Shown piece after piece: positions 38,496 through 46,280 of a stretch of 64,000 nt of DNA. The DNA is from a virus: the IMG/VR virus record IMGVR_UViG_3300045303_000182, positions 1 through 64,000 of that record; one strand, 5' to 3'. A model generated the notes under the pieces. It worked only from the letters and a program-made list of their open reading frames with translations, was not told the origin of the DNA and searched no databases. Position 1 is the stretch's first letter; the number at the start of each line of letters is the position of its first letter. A program made the translations under genes and the position numbers.

Positions 38496-40456
38496 GTGGA
38501 CCTCATGTCGCGCTGCGACGAGCCGATGACGAAGCCTTCGAAGCCTGCCTTCGGCTCACCCAGCTTCTCAGACGGGTCGCCCAAGGTGAGATAGCGATCA
38601 GGAGGCGTCACCGAGACAACCGAGTTCTCGTCACCGAGGGGGTAGACCATGGCCGCGGCCACGTCGATCGCTGCCGAACGCTGGACGGTGGTGTGCGCGA
38701 CGCGGTCGAAGATGTAGATGGCGGGGATCAGGTACCGGGCCTCAGGGAGGGTGCTGGTCTTCACCGGGGCGAGGCCCTGGCCGATGTACTGCTTCCACGC
38801 TGTGCCGCTGGAACCTTTGGGGATCCCGAGTGACACATCAATCACCTCGTCCACGTCACCGGACGGACCGATCCAGATGAGCACGGCCTGCACCGTGAAG
38901 TTCTTCTCGGGTGCCTGGACCCACACACTGAACCCGTAGGGCACGCCGGCGGTGATGGAGATGCCACCCGTCAACGGGATGGCATCGCGATACTCAGCCG
39001 TAGCTGGCGGCAGGATGTCGTCCCCTGGCCGAAGGATGGTGTCGGGGTCATCGCGGATCCGAGCGTCACCACAGGTGATCAACAGGTTGCTCAAGCCTTG
39101 GGCCTTCGTCGTGTACACACGCATGACGCCGCGGCCGGTTGGAGGAGCCACGTTCACGCGTCCAACGTAGATGCTGCTCCAGTCGAGCGAGGTCAACGAT
39201 GGCTCCTGGGCAAGTACCGGTGGCAGAGCCTGGGGGTGAACGCCGCCCCAGTTGCCGGTCGAGTTGAAGAAGTCGCTGTCGTCCGGGAACAGCACCAGCG
39301 TCTGACTGCCGGTGACCTGAGTCTCGTACTTCGACACGGCCTCGATCACCTGCCGCAGGCCGACGGCGGTACCTCGAGTGTGCTGAGCGTTGGGGGCGTT
39401 GGCTACCAGTCCGCGGTACCGGATGTCTCCGATGCCCGCCTCGTAGGGCAGCCCGTAGTTGGCACCCAGGCCCTTGAGCAACGGCATCGGCGTCTTGTCG
39501 ATCTGGTGCAGGTCGAGCACGCCCTCCACGAACTCGCGCGTGTTGTCCATCACGAAGCCGAAGACGTTGAGGAACTGGCGCAGGTGACCGGCACCGATGC
39601 GGTAGTTGTCATCGACCCACTGGTGATACGGAGGGACGCAGTCCCACATGCGCTCGCGGTGATGGAAGTCCCGCGGCAACAGGCATGAGTCACTCATCCC
39701 GACGATCCAGTCGATGGGCGTCGTGCGGAAGAAGAGCGTGTAGTAGAACGTGCGCCCGTTGGGGACGAAGCCGGTGTCCCAGCCATCCCCGACCGGGATC
39801 CGGGTGGGCAGCGGGTGGTCGTAGACGACAGGCGGTGGACCCAGCACTGGCTCGTCGTCCTCGGACATGAAGTCGGCGCGCAGCGATCGGAAGATCGTCG
39901 TGCCGTCTCGCGGTGTCGAGGGATGGCCGAACGTCGAGCGCACCAGTGCCACCTCGGCCCACTTGTCGGCGTACTGGACCGGCCAGCCCCACAGGATCTC
40001 GATCGTGTTGTAGTCGAAGGGCCGAGCGAAGAGGATCGCTGGCGCGATGTCAGGGTCGTATGGCTCAGCCGCCGTACTCGGATATCGAAGGGCGGTATGG
40101 GGCAGGTCTGTTCCCGGCCCGATGTTGACCCAGGCGGTGCCGTCCCAGCGGACGATGTGACCAGTCTTCGCGGTCACCACCGCTGGCATGATCGGGTTGC
40201 CGTTGCCGTCAAGCTGCGTAGGCGGCGGTTGCCACGACGGAGCGTTGCTGGGGATCGGAGTCCCCAGCAGCCATGACTCATTGGTGCGATTGAACGCATC
40301 CGCGGCGGGGATGACCGGCAGTGTCCCACCGTTGAGCGTGCCTTGGATCTGAGAGGTCGCGCGAACCCAGTCGCCTCCCACAGACGTGCTGTAGGACTGG
40401 CGCTTGACGCGGAACGCCGGGAGGTCGTACCCCTCAGGCCACCAAGTGTCGGTCAT
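38492..40456 (-). CDS. Baseplate protein, P2 gpI-like with added beta domains, 654 aa
   Basis: The middle contains a gpI-type signature: LLKGLGANYGLPYEAGIGD and then YRGLVANAPNAQHTRGTAVG and LRQVIEAVSKYE. The preceding HLRQFLNVFGFVMDNTREFV is also typical. The last 250 residues look like a carbohydrate-binding jelly-roll domain (AYGFSVWVQAPEKNFTVQAV). It should cap the baseplate wedge with the gpJ-like protein encoded next to it, and it overlaps that gene by ATGA. Confidence 0.7.
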   Translation of the reverse strand: MTDTWWPEGYDLPAFRVKRQSYSTSVGGDWVRATSQIQGTLNGGTLPVIPAADAFNRTNESWLLGTPIPSNAPSWQPPPTQLDGNGNPIMPAVVTAKTGHIVRWDGTAWVNIGPGTDLPHTALRYPSTAAEPYDPDIAPAILFARPFDYNTIEILWGWPVQYADKWAEVALVRSTFGHPSTPRDGTTIFRSLRADFMSEDDEPVLGPPPVVYDHPLPTRIPVGDGWDTGFVPNGRTFYYTLFFRTTPIDWIVGMSDSCLLPRDFHHRERMWDCVPPYHQWVDDNYRIGAGHLRQFLNVFGFVMDNTREFVEGVLDLHQIDKTPMPLLKGLGANYGLPYEAGIGDIRYRGLVANAPNAQHTRGTAVGLRQVIEAVSKYETQVTGSQTLVLFPDDSDFFNSTGNWGGVHPQALPPVLAQEPSLTSLDWSSIYVGRVNVAPPTGRGVMRVYTTKAQGLSNLLITCGDARIRDDPDTILRPGDDILPPATAEYRDAIPLTGGISITAGVPYGFSVWVQAPEKNFTVQAVLIWIGPSGDVDEVIDVSLGIPKGSSGTAWKQYIGQGLAPVKTSTLPEARYLIPAIYIFDRVAHTTVQRSAAIDVAAAMVYPLGDENSVVSVTPPDRYLTLGDPSEKLGEPKAGFEGFVIGSSQRDMRST

Positions 40457-42681
40457 GTGCCCAGCAGCCCTCCGTCAGCGATCACCCACAACCCATCGTG
40501 CATGCGCTCATCCTCATCGATGTCGGGGTAGTCCACCTCGCTCTCGGGGAGGTTGACGGTGGCGACCTTGCCGGTCGGATCGAGCGTGACCTCAGTCAGG
40601 TTGCCGGCGGTCTTGGCGTAGGTCAACGTGGTCGCCAGTGGCGTGGCGACGATCACGTACTGTCCGTTGTACGTCGTCGGCGTCACAGCGGTCACCTCGA
40701 TCGTCTCACCAGGGAGCATGTTGTGAGCCGCCGTCGTCGTGAGCGTGACGACGTTGGCGGTCAACGACGCCTTGAGAACGTTGGCCGTCTTGATCGGTGG
40801 GTAGGGCGTGATGCGCGGGATCAGAAGCTCGTCCGTCTCAATGTCCTCCACCCCTCCGAGCGAGTCAGGTGACGGCGTGTAGCGCAGCACCGAGAAGGCC
40901 ACGTCCTTGTTGTTGCCCGGTGGATTGACGACGGCGGCCTGATCGATCTTGGCGACGGCCACCTGGAACCACGTCGTGTTGTTCACCGGAGCGGCGGTGA
41001 CCACGAAGCTCATCCAGGAGTTGGGGTCGCCTACCGGGCTGTAGACGATGTGGTCACCGACCTGGATGCCAGCGATGTTGGGCTGAGCACCCGTCTCGTC
41101 GGTGCGCGAGAAGGCGAAGGCCGTCGGGTTGGTGGTGTTGTTGCGCCGGTAGTCCCCGTTGCCAGGGTCAGCCATCGTGGTGTTGGTGTCGTCGCGATAG
41201 GTGGTGCGGGCAACGGTGATGGTGTCACCATTGGACGGGTCGGTGTCATCGACAGGCTCGGTGGTGCTGAGCCAGGTGAGCTCGCACCACTCCACGCCCT
41301 GCACGGCGAGTGCCGAACGATAGATCTGGCCGATCGATACGCGGGTACCGAAGTCCACGTTGTCGAAAGCGAGCACCTGGCGGATGGTGGCATCAACAGC
41401 CGAGCGCACAGCACCACGGTTGTAACCCTTGGAGACGTGGACCTGCACCTGGATGTACACGTCCTGCCAGAGATCGTCCATCGTCTCTGGCTCGGCGTAG
41501 ACCGTCGAGCCGATGATCACCTTGTCGGACATGTAGTCCTCGACATCGGCGCACAGCCTCACCATGTACTCATCGGTGCCCTGACCCCCGGTCGGTGCGA
41601 TCTTGACCCGCACAGCGGTGTACACGGTGCCGTGAGCGACGCTCTTGGCGACGCCCGGTACCTGCAGGGCCATGTCGGCGTAGTCGTGCAGCGTGATCGC
41701 CCGGTTCTTGATGCGCGCCGCGGCGCGAGGGATCGACTGGCGCATGGCGTCGATCGACTCCGGGTCAGTGCCACCGACAGGGTTGTTGGTGTTGGTCACC
41801 GAGACACCCCACCAGTCGTCACCGCTGTCGTTGACGACGGTGTTGATCGCTCCGGGACCGAGCAGGTTGGCCTCGGCCCCCACGCCGTAGCGATAGGTGA
41901 TGAAGATCTCGGCGTTGACCGGAGGGATGCGGCCCGAGGCGTTGTCACCGAAGACGATGTGCGTCAGATCCTGATCATCGCGGAACGTGGTGAACAACGG
42001 CTGCGTCGGCCGAGCCAGCGAGAGGTTGGCGATGTAGGTCCACTCCACCAACTGCCCACCCTCACGCGAGGTCACCGAGATGGAGCCGTACACGATGCCC
42101 TTGTCGGGGATCACGAACTCAGTGTTCGGTGAGCCAGAACAGATGCCAAGAAGCCGGTCGTGCTGCACGATGCCTTCGGTGGCGTAGCCGGTGACGACGA
42201 GGATCTGCGGGTCCACCGTCGGGTCGAGGGTGACCTCGAGGTCCGTCTCGAAGACGATCAGATCGTCAGCGTTGCTCGCAGCGTTGTGCAACCGCGTGCC
42301 CTTCGGGATCGTCACCTTCTCCGTGGCGTTGGCGTTGATCGAGAACTCCAGCGTGACGGACGCTGACTGCTGGCCGATCGGTGTATAGCCAAGCATGTTG
42401 GCGATGTACAGCACGCTCTGCTGACGCAGGGCCGAGCCGAGGAACGCCTCGCTGGCTGTGCGGTCGATGTAGAAGTGCATCACGTCGCCCATGTAGGCGA
42501 AGATCTCCAGCAGCAGGGTGCCCATGTCGCTGGCCTCACCTGCCGTCTCCCACTCGGGCATCAGACCCTTGGCGAGGCCGACCAACTGGCTGCGGATGGC
42601 GGTGAAGTCACGGCTGGTGTAGTCGAGGACGACGCGGGAATCGATGTCCTGGTCTTCCAGTTGAGCGAATGCGTCGGGCAT
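40453..42681 (-). CDS. Baseplate wedge protein, gpJ/gp6-like, 742 aa
   Basis: The N-terminal segment DSRVVLDYTSRDFTAIRSQL followed by SDMGTLLLEIFAYMGDVMHF is the Baseplate_J pattern. ALRQQSVLYIANMLGYTPIG and QSASVTLEFSINANATEKVT continue it. Later domains are beta-rich repeats. Its place between gp25-like and gpI-like genes is the standard order in contractile phages. It forms the wedge that sheath contraction acts on. Confidence 0.85.
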   Translation of the reverse strand: MPDAFAQLEDQDIDSRVVLDYTSRDFTAIRSQLVGLAKGLMPEWETAGEASDMGTLLLEIFAYMGDVMHFYIDRTASEAFLGSALRQQSVLYIANMLGYTPIGQQSASVTLEFSINANATEKVTIPKGTRLHNAASNADDLIVFETDLEVTLDPTVDPQILVVTGYATEGIVQHDRLLGICSGSPNTEFVIPDKGIVYGSISVTSREGGQLVEWTYIANLSLARPTQPLFTTFRDDQDLTHIVFGDNASGRIPPVNAEIFITYRYGVGAEANLLGPGAINTVVNDSGDDWWGVSVTNTNNPVGGTDPESIDAMRQSIPRAAARIKNRAITLHDYADMALQVPGVAKSVAHGTVYTAVRVKIAPTGGQGTDEYMVRLCADVEDYMSDKVIIGSTVYAEPETMDDLWQDVYIQVQVHVSKGYNRGAVRSAVDATIRQVLAFDNVDFGTRVSIGQIYRSALAVQGVEWCELTWLSTTEPVDDTDPSNGDTITVARTTYRDDTNTTMADPGNGDYRRNNTTNPTAFAFSRTDETGAQPNIAGIQVGDHIVYSPVGDPNSWMSFVVTAAPVNNTTWFQVAVAKIDQAAVVNPPGNNKDVAFSVLRYTPSPDSLGGVEDIETDELLIPRITPYPPIKTANVLKASLTANVVTLTTTAAHNMLPGETIEVTAVTPTTYNGQYVIVATPLATTLTYAKTAGNLTEVTLDPTGKVATVNLPESEVDYPDIDEDERMHDGLWVIADGGLLGT

Positions 42682-43091
42682 CAGATCTCTCCAATCGGAA
42701 TCGCGCGCTGCCGGTTGAAGAACTCAGAGGCGAGGGGCACAGCGATCTCAGCGTCAGTGGCGTACAGCGCCGGCCGATACACCACTTTGATAGTGACATA
42801 CGCCGGTTCGGGGTCGTCGGCGGTGAGCGTCACGCTACGAACGATGGCACGCGTGACCAGTTGCTCCAAGCGACGCTTGATCTGACCGGCAGCATCGCGA
42901 CGTACGAGCTCATCGGTCGGGTCGAACAGCGCAGCCTGGATGTCACATCCGTAGCGCGGACGCATCACCCGCTCACCGAGGTTGGTCATCAGGGCGTCGA
43001 TGACCTGGCCGCGCACGATCTGTGCGTAGTCGGTCGTCTCTGCGAGCTTGCCACCCGGAGCCAGCGAGAAGGGCCAGAGGAAAGCTCTCAT
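42681..43091 (-). CDS. Baseplate wedge protein, gp25-like, 136 aa
   Basis: I start at ATG 43091 (MRAFLWPFSLAPGGKLAETT). The family signature NLGERVMRPRYGCDIQAALF is present, and IVRSVTLTADDPEPAYVTI follows. Length and order match the T4 gp25/P2 gpW wedge family. It is coupled to the gpJ-like gene by the TGATG overlap at 42681. Confidence 0.85.
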   Translation of the reverse strand: MRAFLWPFSLAPGGKLAETTDYAQIVRGQVIDALMTNLGERVMRPRYGCDIQAALFDPTDELVRRDAAGQIKRRLEQLVTRAIVRSVTLTADDPEPAYVTIKVVYRPALYATDAEIAVPLASEFFNRQRAIPIGEI

Positions 43092-44371
43092 GATGCGATG
43101 GTCCTGACCGTGGCGTTCGACCACGACGACACCCACACGTTGGTGCTGGCCGAGGGAGTGTCGATGATGGTCGGCCACTTCTCGATGGACGACGGCAAGA
43201 TACCGATCGAGTTGACCGGCTGCAGCATGTTCATCGTCTGGCTCAGGGTGAGGACGGGCTTCGACTTCCCCAGCGACTGCCAGAAGGGCACGTAGCCACC
43301 CGTGAAGACCTGGGTGGTGCCATCGGGCCGAGCGAGCGCCAGGTTCGACTGGTAGCTCTGGCGGTCCATCTTGTGCTGCACCGCACGGACCAGCCAGCGC
43401 CCGTTGAACTTGCCGGTGTAGTACTTCGCGTTGGTCGTCATCACCTCGACGGTCATGCCGGGGTAGAGCGCAGCGTTGCCCATGATCCGAGCCTTGGCCG
43501 TCTGCGCCCACCGAGACGAGTCACTGTCCTTGCTGTTGACGTAGAGGCTTGCCTCGCTGGCGTCACGGATCACGAAGTCGGTGAGGAAGCTGTAGTTGGA
43601 GTGGTCGCCCTTCTGCAGGGCCACCTGCATCTGGTCGTTGTTGAAGTAGGCGACCTTGTAGCCCTGCTGCTCGACGCTGCTCTCGGCCACCTCGGTCGGG
43701 TCGAACTCGAGGAGCACGCGCTCTTCGTCCATCGATGCCTTGGCGAGCGTGTACGTCTCGGAGATGAGCGTGGCGGCGCTGCCCTGGTCGCGGAACAACT
43801 GCAGCGGGTCGTAGAGCAGCACGATCCCGTAGCGGTTGAACACCGACCACCCGAGCCGCGTCGCCAGCTTCACCGCCATCTGCCAGTCGCTGCTGTCGGT
43901 CTGAGCCAGCGCAGGCCATAGGTGGGTATGGGCGTGCCCCGCGTAACCGAGGTACGAGACGTACGTCAACGTCTCGACGGCGCTGGGGATCGTGCGCTGG
44001 GTCCAGAAACGAGGGTTGCCCGTCTGCATCGACTTGGTCGGACCGGTCATGCTCATGGTCCACGTCAGCGTGCCCGACTCGTTCTGCTTCTCAGCGACCG
44101 CGATGACGTAACCGCAGAAGACCTCGGTCTTCGGGGCGAGGCCGAAGAGGAACGAGATCGGCTGCTCCAGCAGGCCCGCTGTGGTGGTGCGCTCGGTCGA
44201 GGACACCGTCATCTCCACGGTGTCGTGCATGTTCTCGCCCATCATGATGGAACAGTCCTGGACTGTGACATCCAGCGGCTCCCCGGCGAGCATGATGCGG
44301 TAGATCGGCGTGCGCCCTCGGGTGTTGCGCCCGCTCGTCTGCGGCGAGCCGAGCATGTCCATCATGCTCAT
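43088..44371 (-). CDS. Baseplate hub protein, gpD/gp27-like, 427 aa
   Basis: The sequence reads YRIMLAGEPLDVTVQDCSIM and HDTVEMTVSSTERTT, followed by EVFCGYVIAVAEKQNES. This is the two-barrel hub core in which a ligand-like tail protein family (late control D) makes a trimer. Later GYKVAYFNNDQMQVAL and YPGMTVEVMTTNAKYYTGKF complete the beta domains. It should hold the tube and spike together. The upstream gene is gp53-like and the downstream gene gp25-like. Confidence 0.75.
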   Translation of the reverse strand: MSMMDMLGSPQTSGRNTRGRTPIYRIMLAGEPLDVTVQDCSIMMGENMHDTVEMTVSSTERTTTAGLLEQPISFLFGLAPKTEVFCGYVIAVAEKQNESGTLTWTMSMTGPTKSMQTGNPRFWTQRTIPSAVETLTYVSYLGYAGHAHTHLWPALAQTDSSDWQMAVKLATRLGWSVFNRYGIVLLYDPLQLFRDQGSAATLISETYTLAKASMDEERVLLEFDPTEVAESSVEQQGYKVAYFNNDQMQVALQKGDHSNYSFLTDFVIRDASEASLYVNSKDSDSSRWAQTAKARIMGNAALYPGMTVEVMTTNAKYYTGKFNGRWLVRAVQHKMDRQSYQSNLALARPDGTTQVFTGGYVPFWQSLGKSKPVLTLSQTMNMLQPVNSIGILPSSIEKWPTIIDTPSASTNVWVSSWSNATVRTIAS

Positions 44372-44703
44372 GACGGGATCCTGATGTAGCTGCCCGGAGG
44401 CAGGTCGAGCGGATACCAGACGGGGACGTTGACCTCAGCGATGCGCCACCACTGGGTCGAGTCCTCCATGAACTTGAACGCCAAGAACGGCATGTGCTCG
44501 CGGTCCTTGACGTAGTACTCCGCTGGCGGCGGTGGCGGCAGCGGCAGTGTGGTGACGCGGTACGTGGCCTCGCGGTTCCGCACTTCGAAGCGCAGCGTCG
44601 GAGGAGTCGCCTCCTCCAGACGGATGGTCTCGTACACGTCGTAGACGTGACACGACACCCAGCCACGGTCGGCTTCCTCGTATCGGGATCCAGGACTAAT
44701 CAC
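44368..44703 (-). CDS. Baseplate wedge protein, gp53/LysM-like, 111 aa
   Basis: GTG 44703. The C-terminal half contains AEYYVKDREHMPFLAFKFM, then STQWWRIAEVNVPVWYPLDL and PGSYIRIPS. This is the usual gp53/LysM-like small baseplate protein layout. It overlaps the upstream peptidase gene by GTGA and the hub gene by ATGA. Confidence 0.6.
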   Translation of the reverse strand: MISPGSRYEEADRGWVSCHVYDVYETIRLEEATPPTLRFEVRNREATYRVTTLPLPPPPPAEYYVKDREHMPFLAFKFMEDSTQWWRIAEVNVPVWYPLDLPPGSYIRIPS

Positions 44704-46280
44704 CAGGCGCTACTTCCCCCGCCCCCGCCACCGTTGTAGCCCGACGCCTGGGCCGCAGAGCCGGTGGCACCGAGTGGTGTGGGTCGGATGAGATGAGTGA
44801 ACTTGCTGGTGCCAGTGACACCGCGCTCACCTACCTCGGGCTGCGAGGTGGTCGAGGCGGCATCGAACACGATGCACCCGCCCTCCTTGTAGCGCACGAA
44901 GAAGGCGGTGTGCCCAGGGCTACCGGGGCGGATGAAGATGTCGCCGGGGAGCAGGTCGGTCTGCCAGTTGATCGAGGACAGTGGGACGTAGATGCCGTTG
45001 TTCTTGTTGATGCTGCTGGGCATCGAGGCCGTGCCGGGGTTGCTGTTCCAGCCCATCGTGGTGCCGTGACCGATCGCCTTGTACGCCTGGGTGACGAGGC
45101 CCGAGCAGTCAGCCGACTTCGGCAGGTCGAAGCGCGCCGACCAGTAGTTGGGTGTGCTCGACGGGGCGTAGTTCGTCCACCCTGGGTCCATCACGTTCTT
45201 CGCACCGGGGCCACCCTGATGCGTGTTGTCGTAGGCCCACTGCAACGCCTGCAGCCTGATCTTGTGGTTGGCGTCGTTGGCCTGCCCAAGCTGGCCGGTG
45301 TACTGCACGTTGCCCGAGTCCACCCCGCCAGGGATGCCGGCGGCGTCGTCGGCCGCGCGCTCGACCTCTTCGAAGGTGATGTCATACACCGTCGCCTTGA
45401 AGTCATCGATCGGGATGGCCTCCTCAGCTATCAACTCCTCCTTCTTGTACTCGACCATGTCGCGCACGGGGCCGAAGTAGGAGGCGAGGATCTGCAACTG
45501 GATCCGCATGCGGATCGGCGTCATGCGGTGGGTGAACTTCTCGAAGACCACCTGAGCGTTGGTCGGCCGACCCTGCACCGTGATCATCGGTGAGAACACG
45601 ACGGTGATGTCGCGTGGGTTGACCATCATCACGCCGTTGTCGGGGAGTGTGTTATTCGACTGGGCCGGGTCGTTGGGGATGACGTTGCGGACCACCATGT
45701 CGAAGAACTGGTAGTCCACGAAGACGCCGGGGTGGTCGGGGTCGGCTGCTGCCTCCTCCTGCCGGTCGAAGAAGAGCTCGAAGGAGAAGTTGAGGATGGA
45801 GGGCGGGGCGATGGCGTTGCCGCTCTGGTACACGGTGTTGAACGGGTCGAGCGCCGACTGCTCCAGGTAGCTCACGTACTCCCGCGTGATGATCTCGGGG
45901 TTGTACATGAAGTAGAGACGGCACTTCGACAGGTCGTCCTTCACGTCGTACTCGGCACGACGGATGTAGCCGCGCAGGATCCGCGCTGGCCCCCCGTCAG
46001 GGCCGAGCAGCAGAGGGTGCAGCCGACCTGCTGCTCCACTCACGAAGGGAGGGTTGACCAGACCCTGTGCGCCTGTGAAGCCAGCGGAGCGATCGCCCGA
46101 CTGGAACCACTCGTAGGCGAACTGCTGACGCAGCGCGTCGGTCGAGATGTTGGTCTGGTGGTCCACCCACTGGCTCGGCACGTCGGCCGAGGAGTACGTC
46201 TGGCCGCGCGCCCACCCGTAGGCGTGCGGGGTCAGTTGCGCTGGCTTGTAGCTGTTCTTGATCCCGTATTGGTATGCCAT
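44700..46280 (-). CDS. Baseplate/tail protein with C-terminal NlpC/P60 peptidase, 526 aa
   Basis: Residues 1-300 look like a tail tube-end protein (GYIRRAEYDVKDDLSKCRLY, TVVFSPMITVQGRPTNAQVV). The C-terminal 190 residues form an NlpC/P60 domain with DCSGLVTQAYKAIG (catalytic Cys) and SPGHTAFFVRYKEGG (His). It is expected to cut wall stem peptides during injection. It sits directly after the tape measure gene, as in siphophage and myophage tails. Confidence 0.7.
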   Translation of the reverse strand: MAYQYGIKNSYKPAQLTPHAYGWARGQTYSSADVPSQWVDHQTNISTDALRQQFAYEWFQSGDRSAGFTGAQGLVNPPFVSGAAGRLHPLLLGPDGGPARILRGYIRRAEYDVKDDLSKCRLYFMYNPEIITREYVSYLEQSALDPFNTVYQSGNAIAPPSILNFSFELFFDRQEEAAADPDHPGVFVDYQFFDMVVRNVIPNDPAQSNNTLPDNGVMMVNPRDITVVFSPMITVQGRPTNAQVVFEKFTHRMTPIRMRIQLQILASYFGPVRDMVEYKKEELIAEEAIPIDDFKATVYDITFEEVERAADDAAGIPGGVDSGNVQYTGQLGQANDANHKIRLQALQWAYDNTHQGGPGAKNVMDPGWTNYAPSSTPNYWSARFDLPKSADCSGLVTQAYKAIGHGTTMGWNSNPGTASMPSSINKNNGIYVPLSSINWQTDLLPGDIFIRPGSPGHTAFFVRYKEGGCIVFDAASTTSQPEVGERGVTGTSKFTHLIRPTPLGATGSAAQASGYNGGGGGGSSAW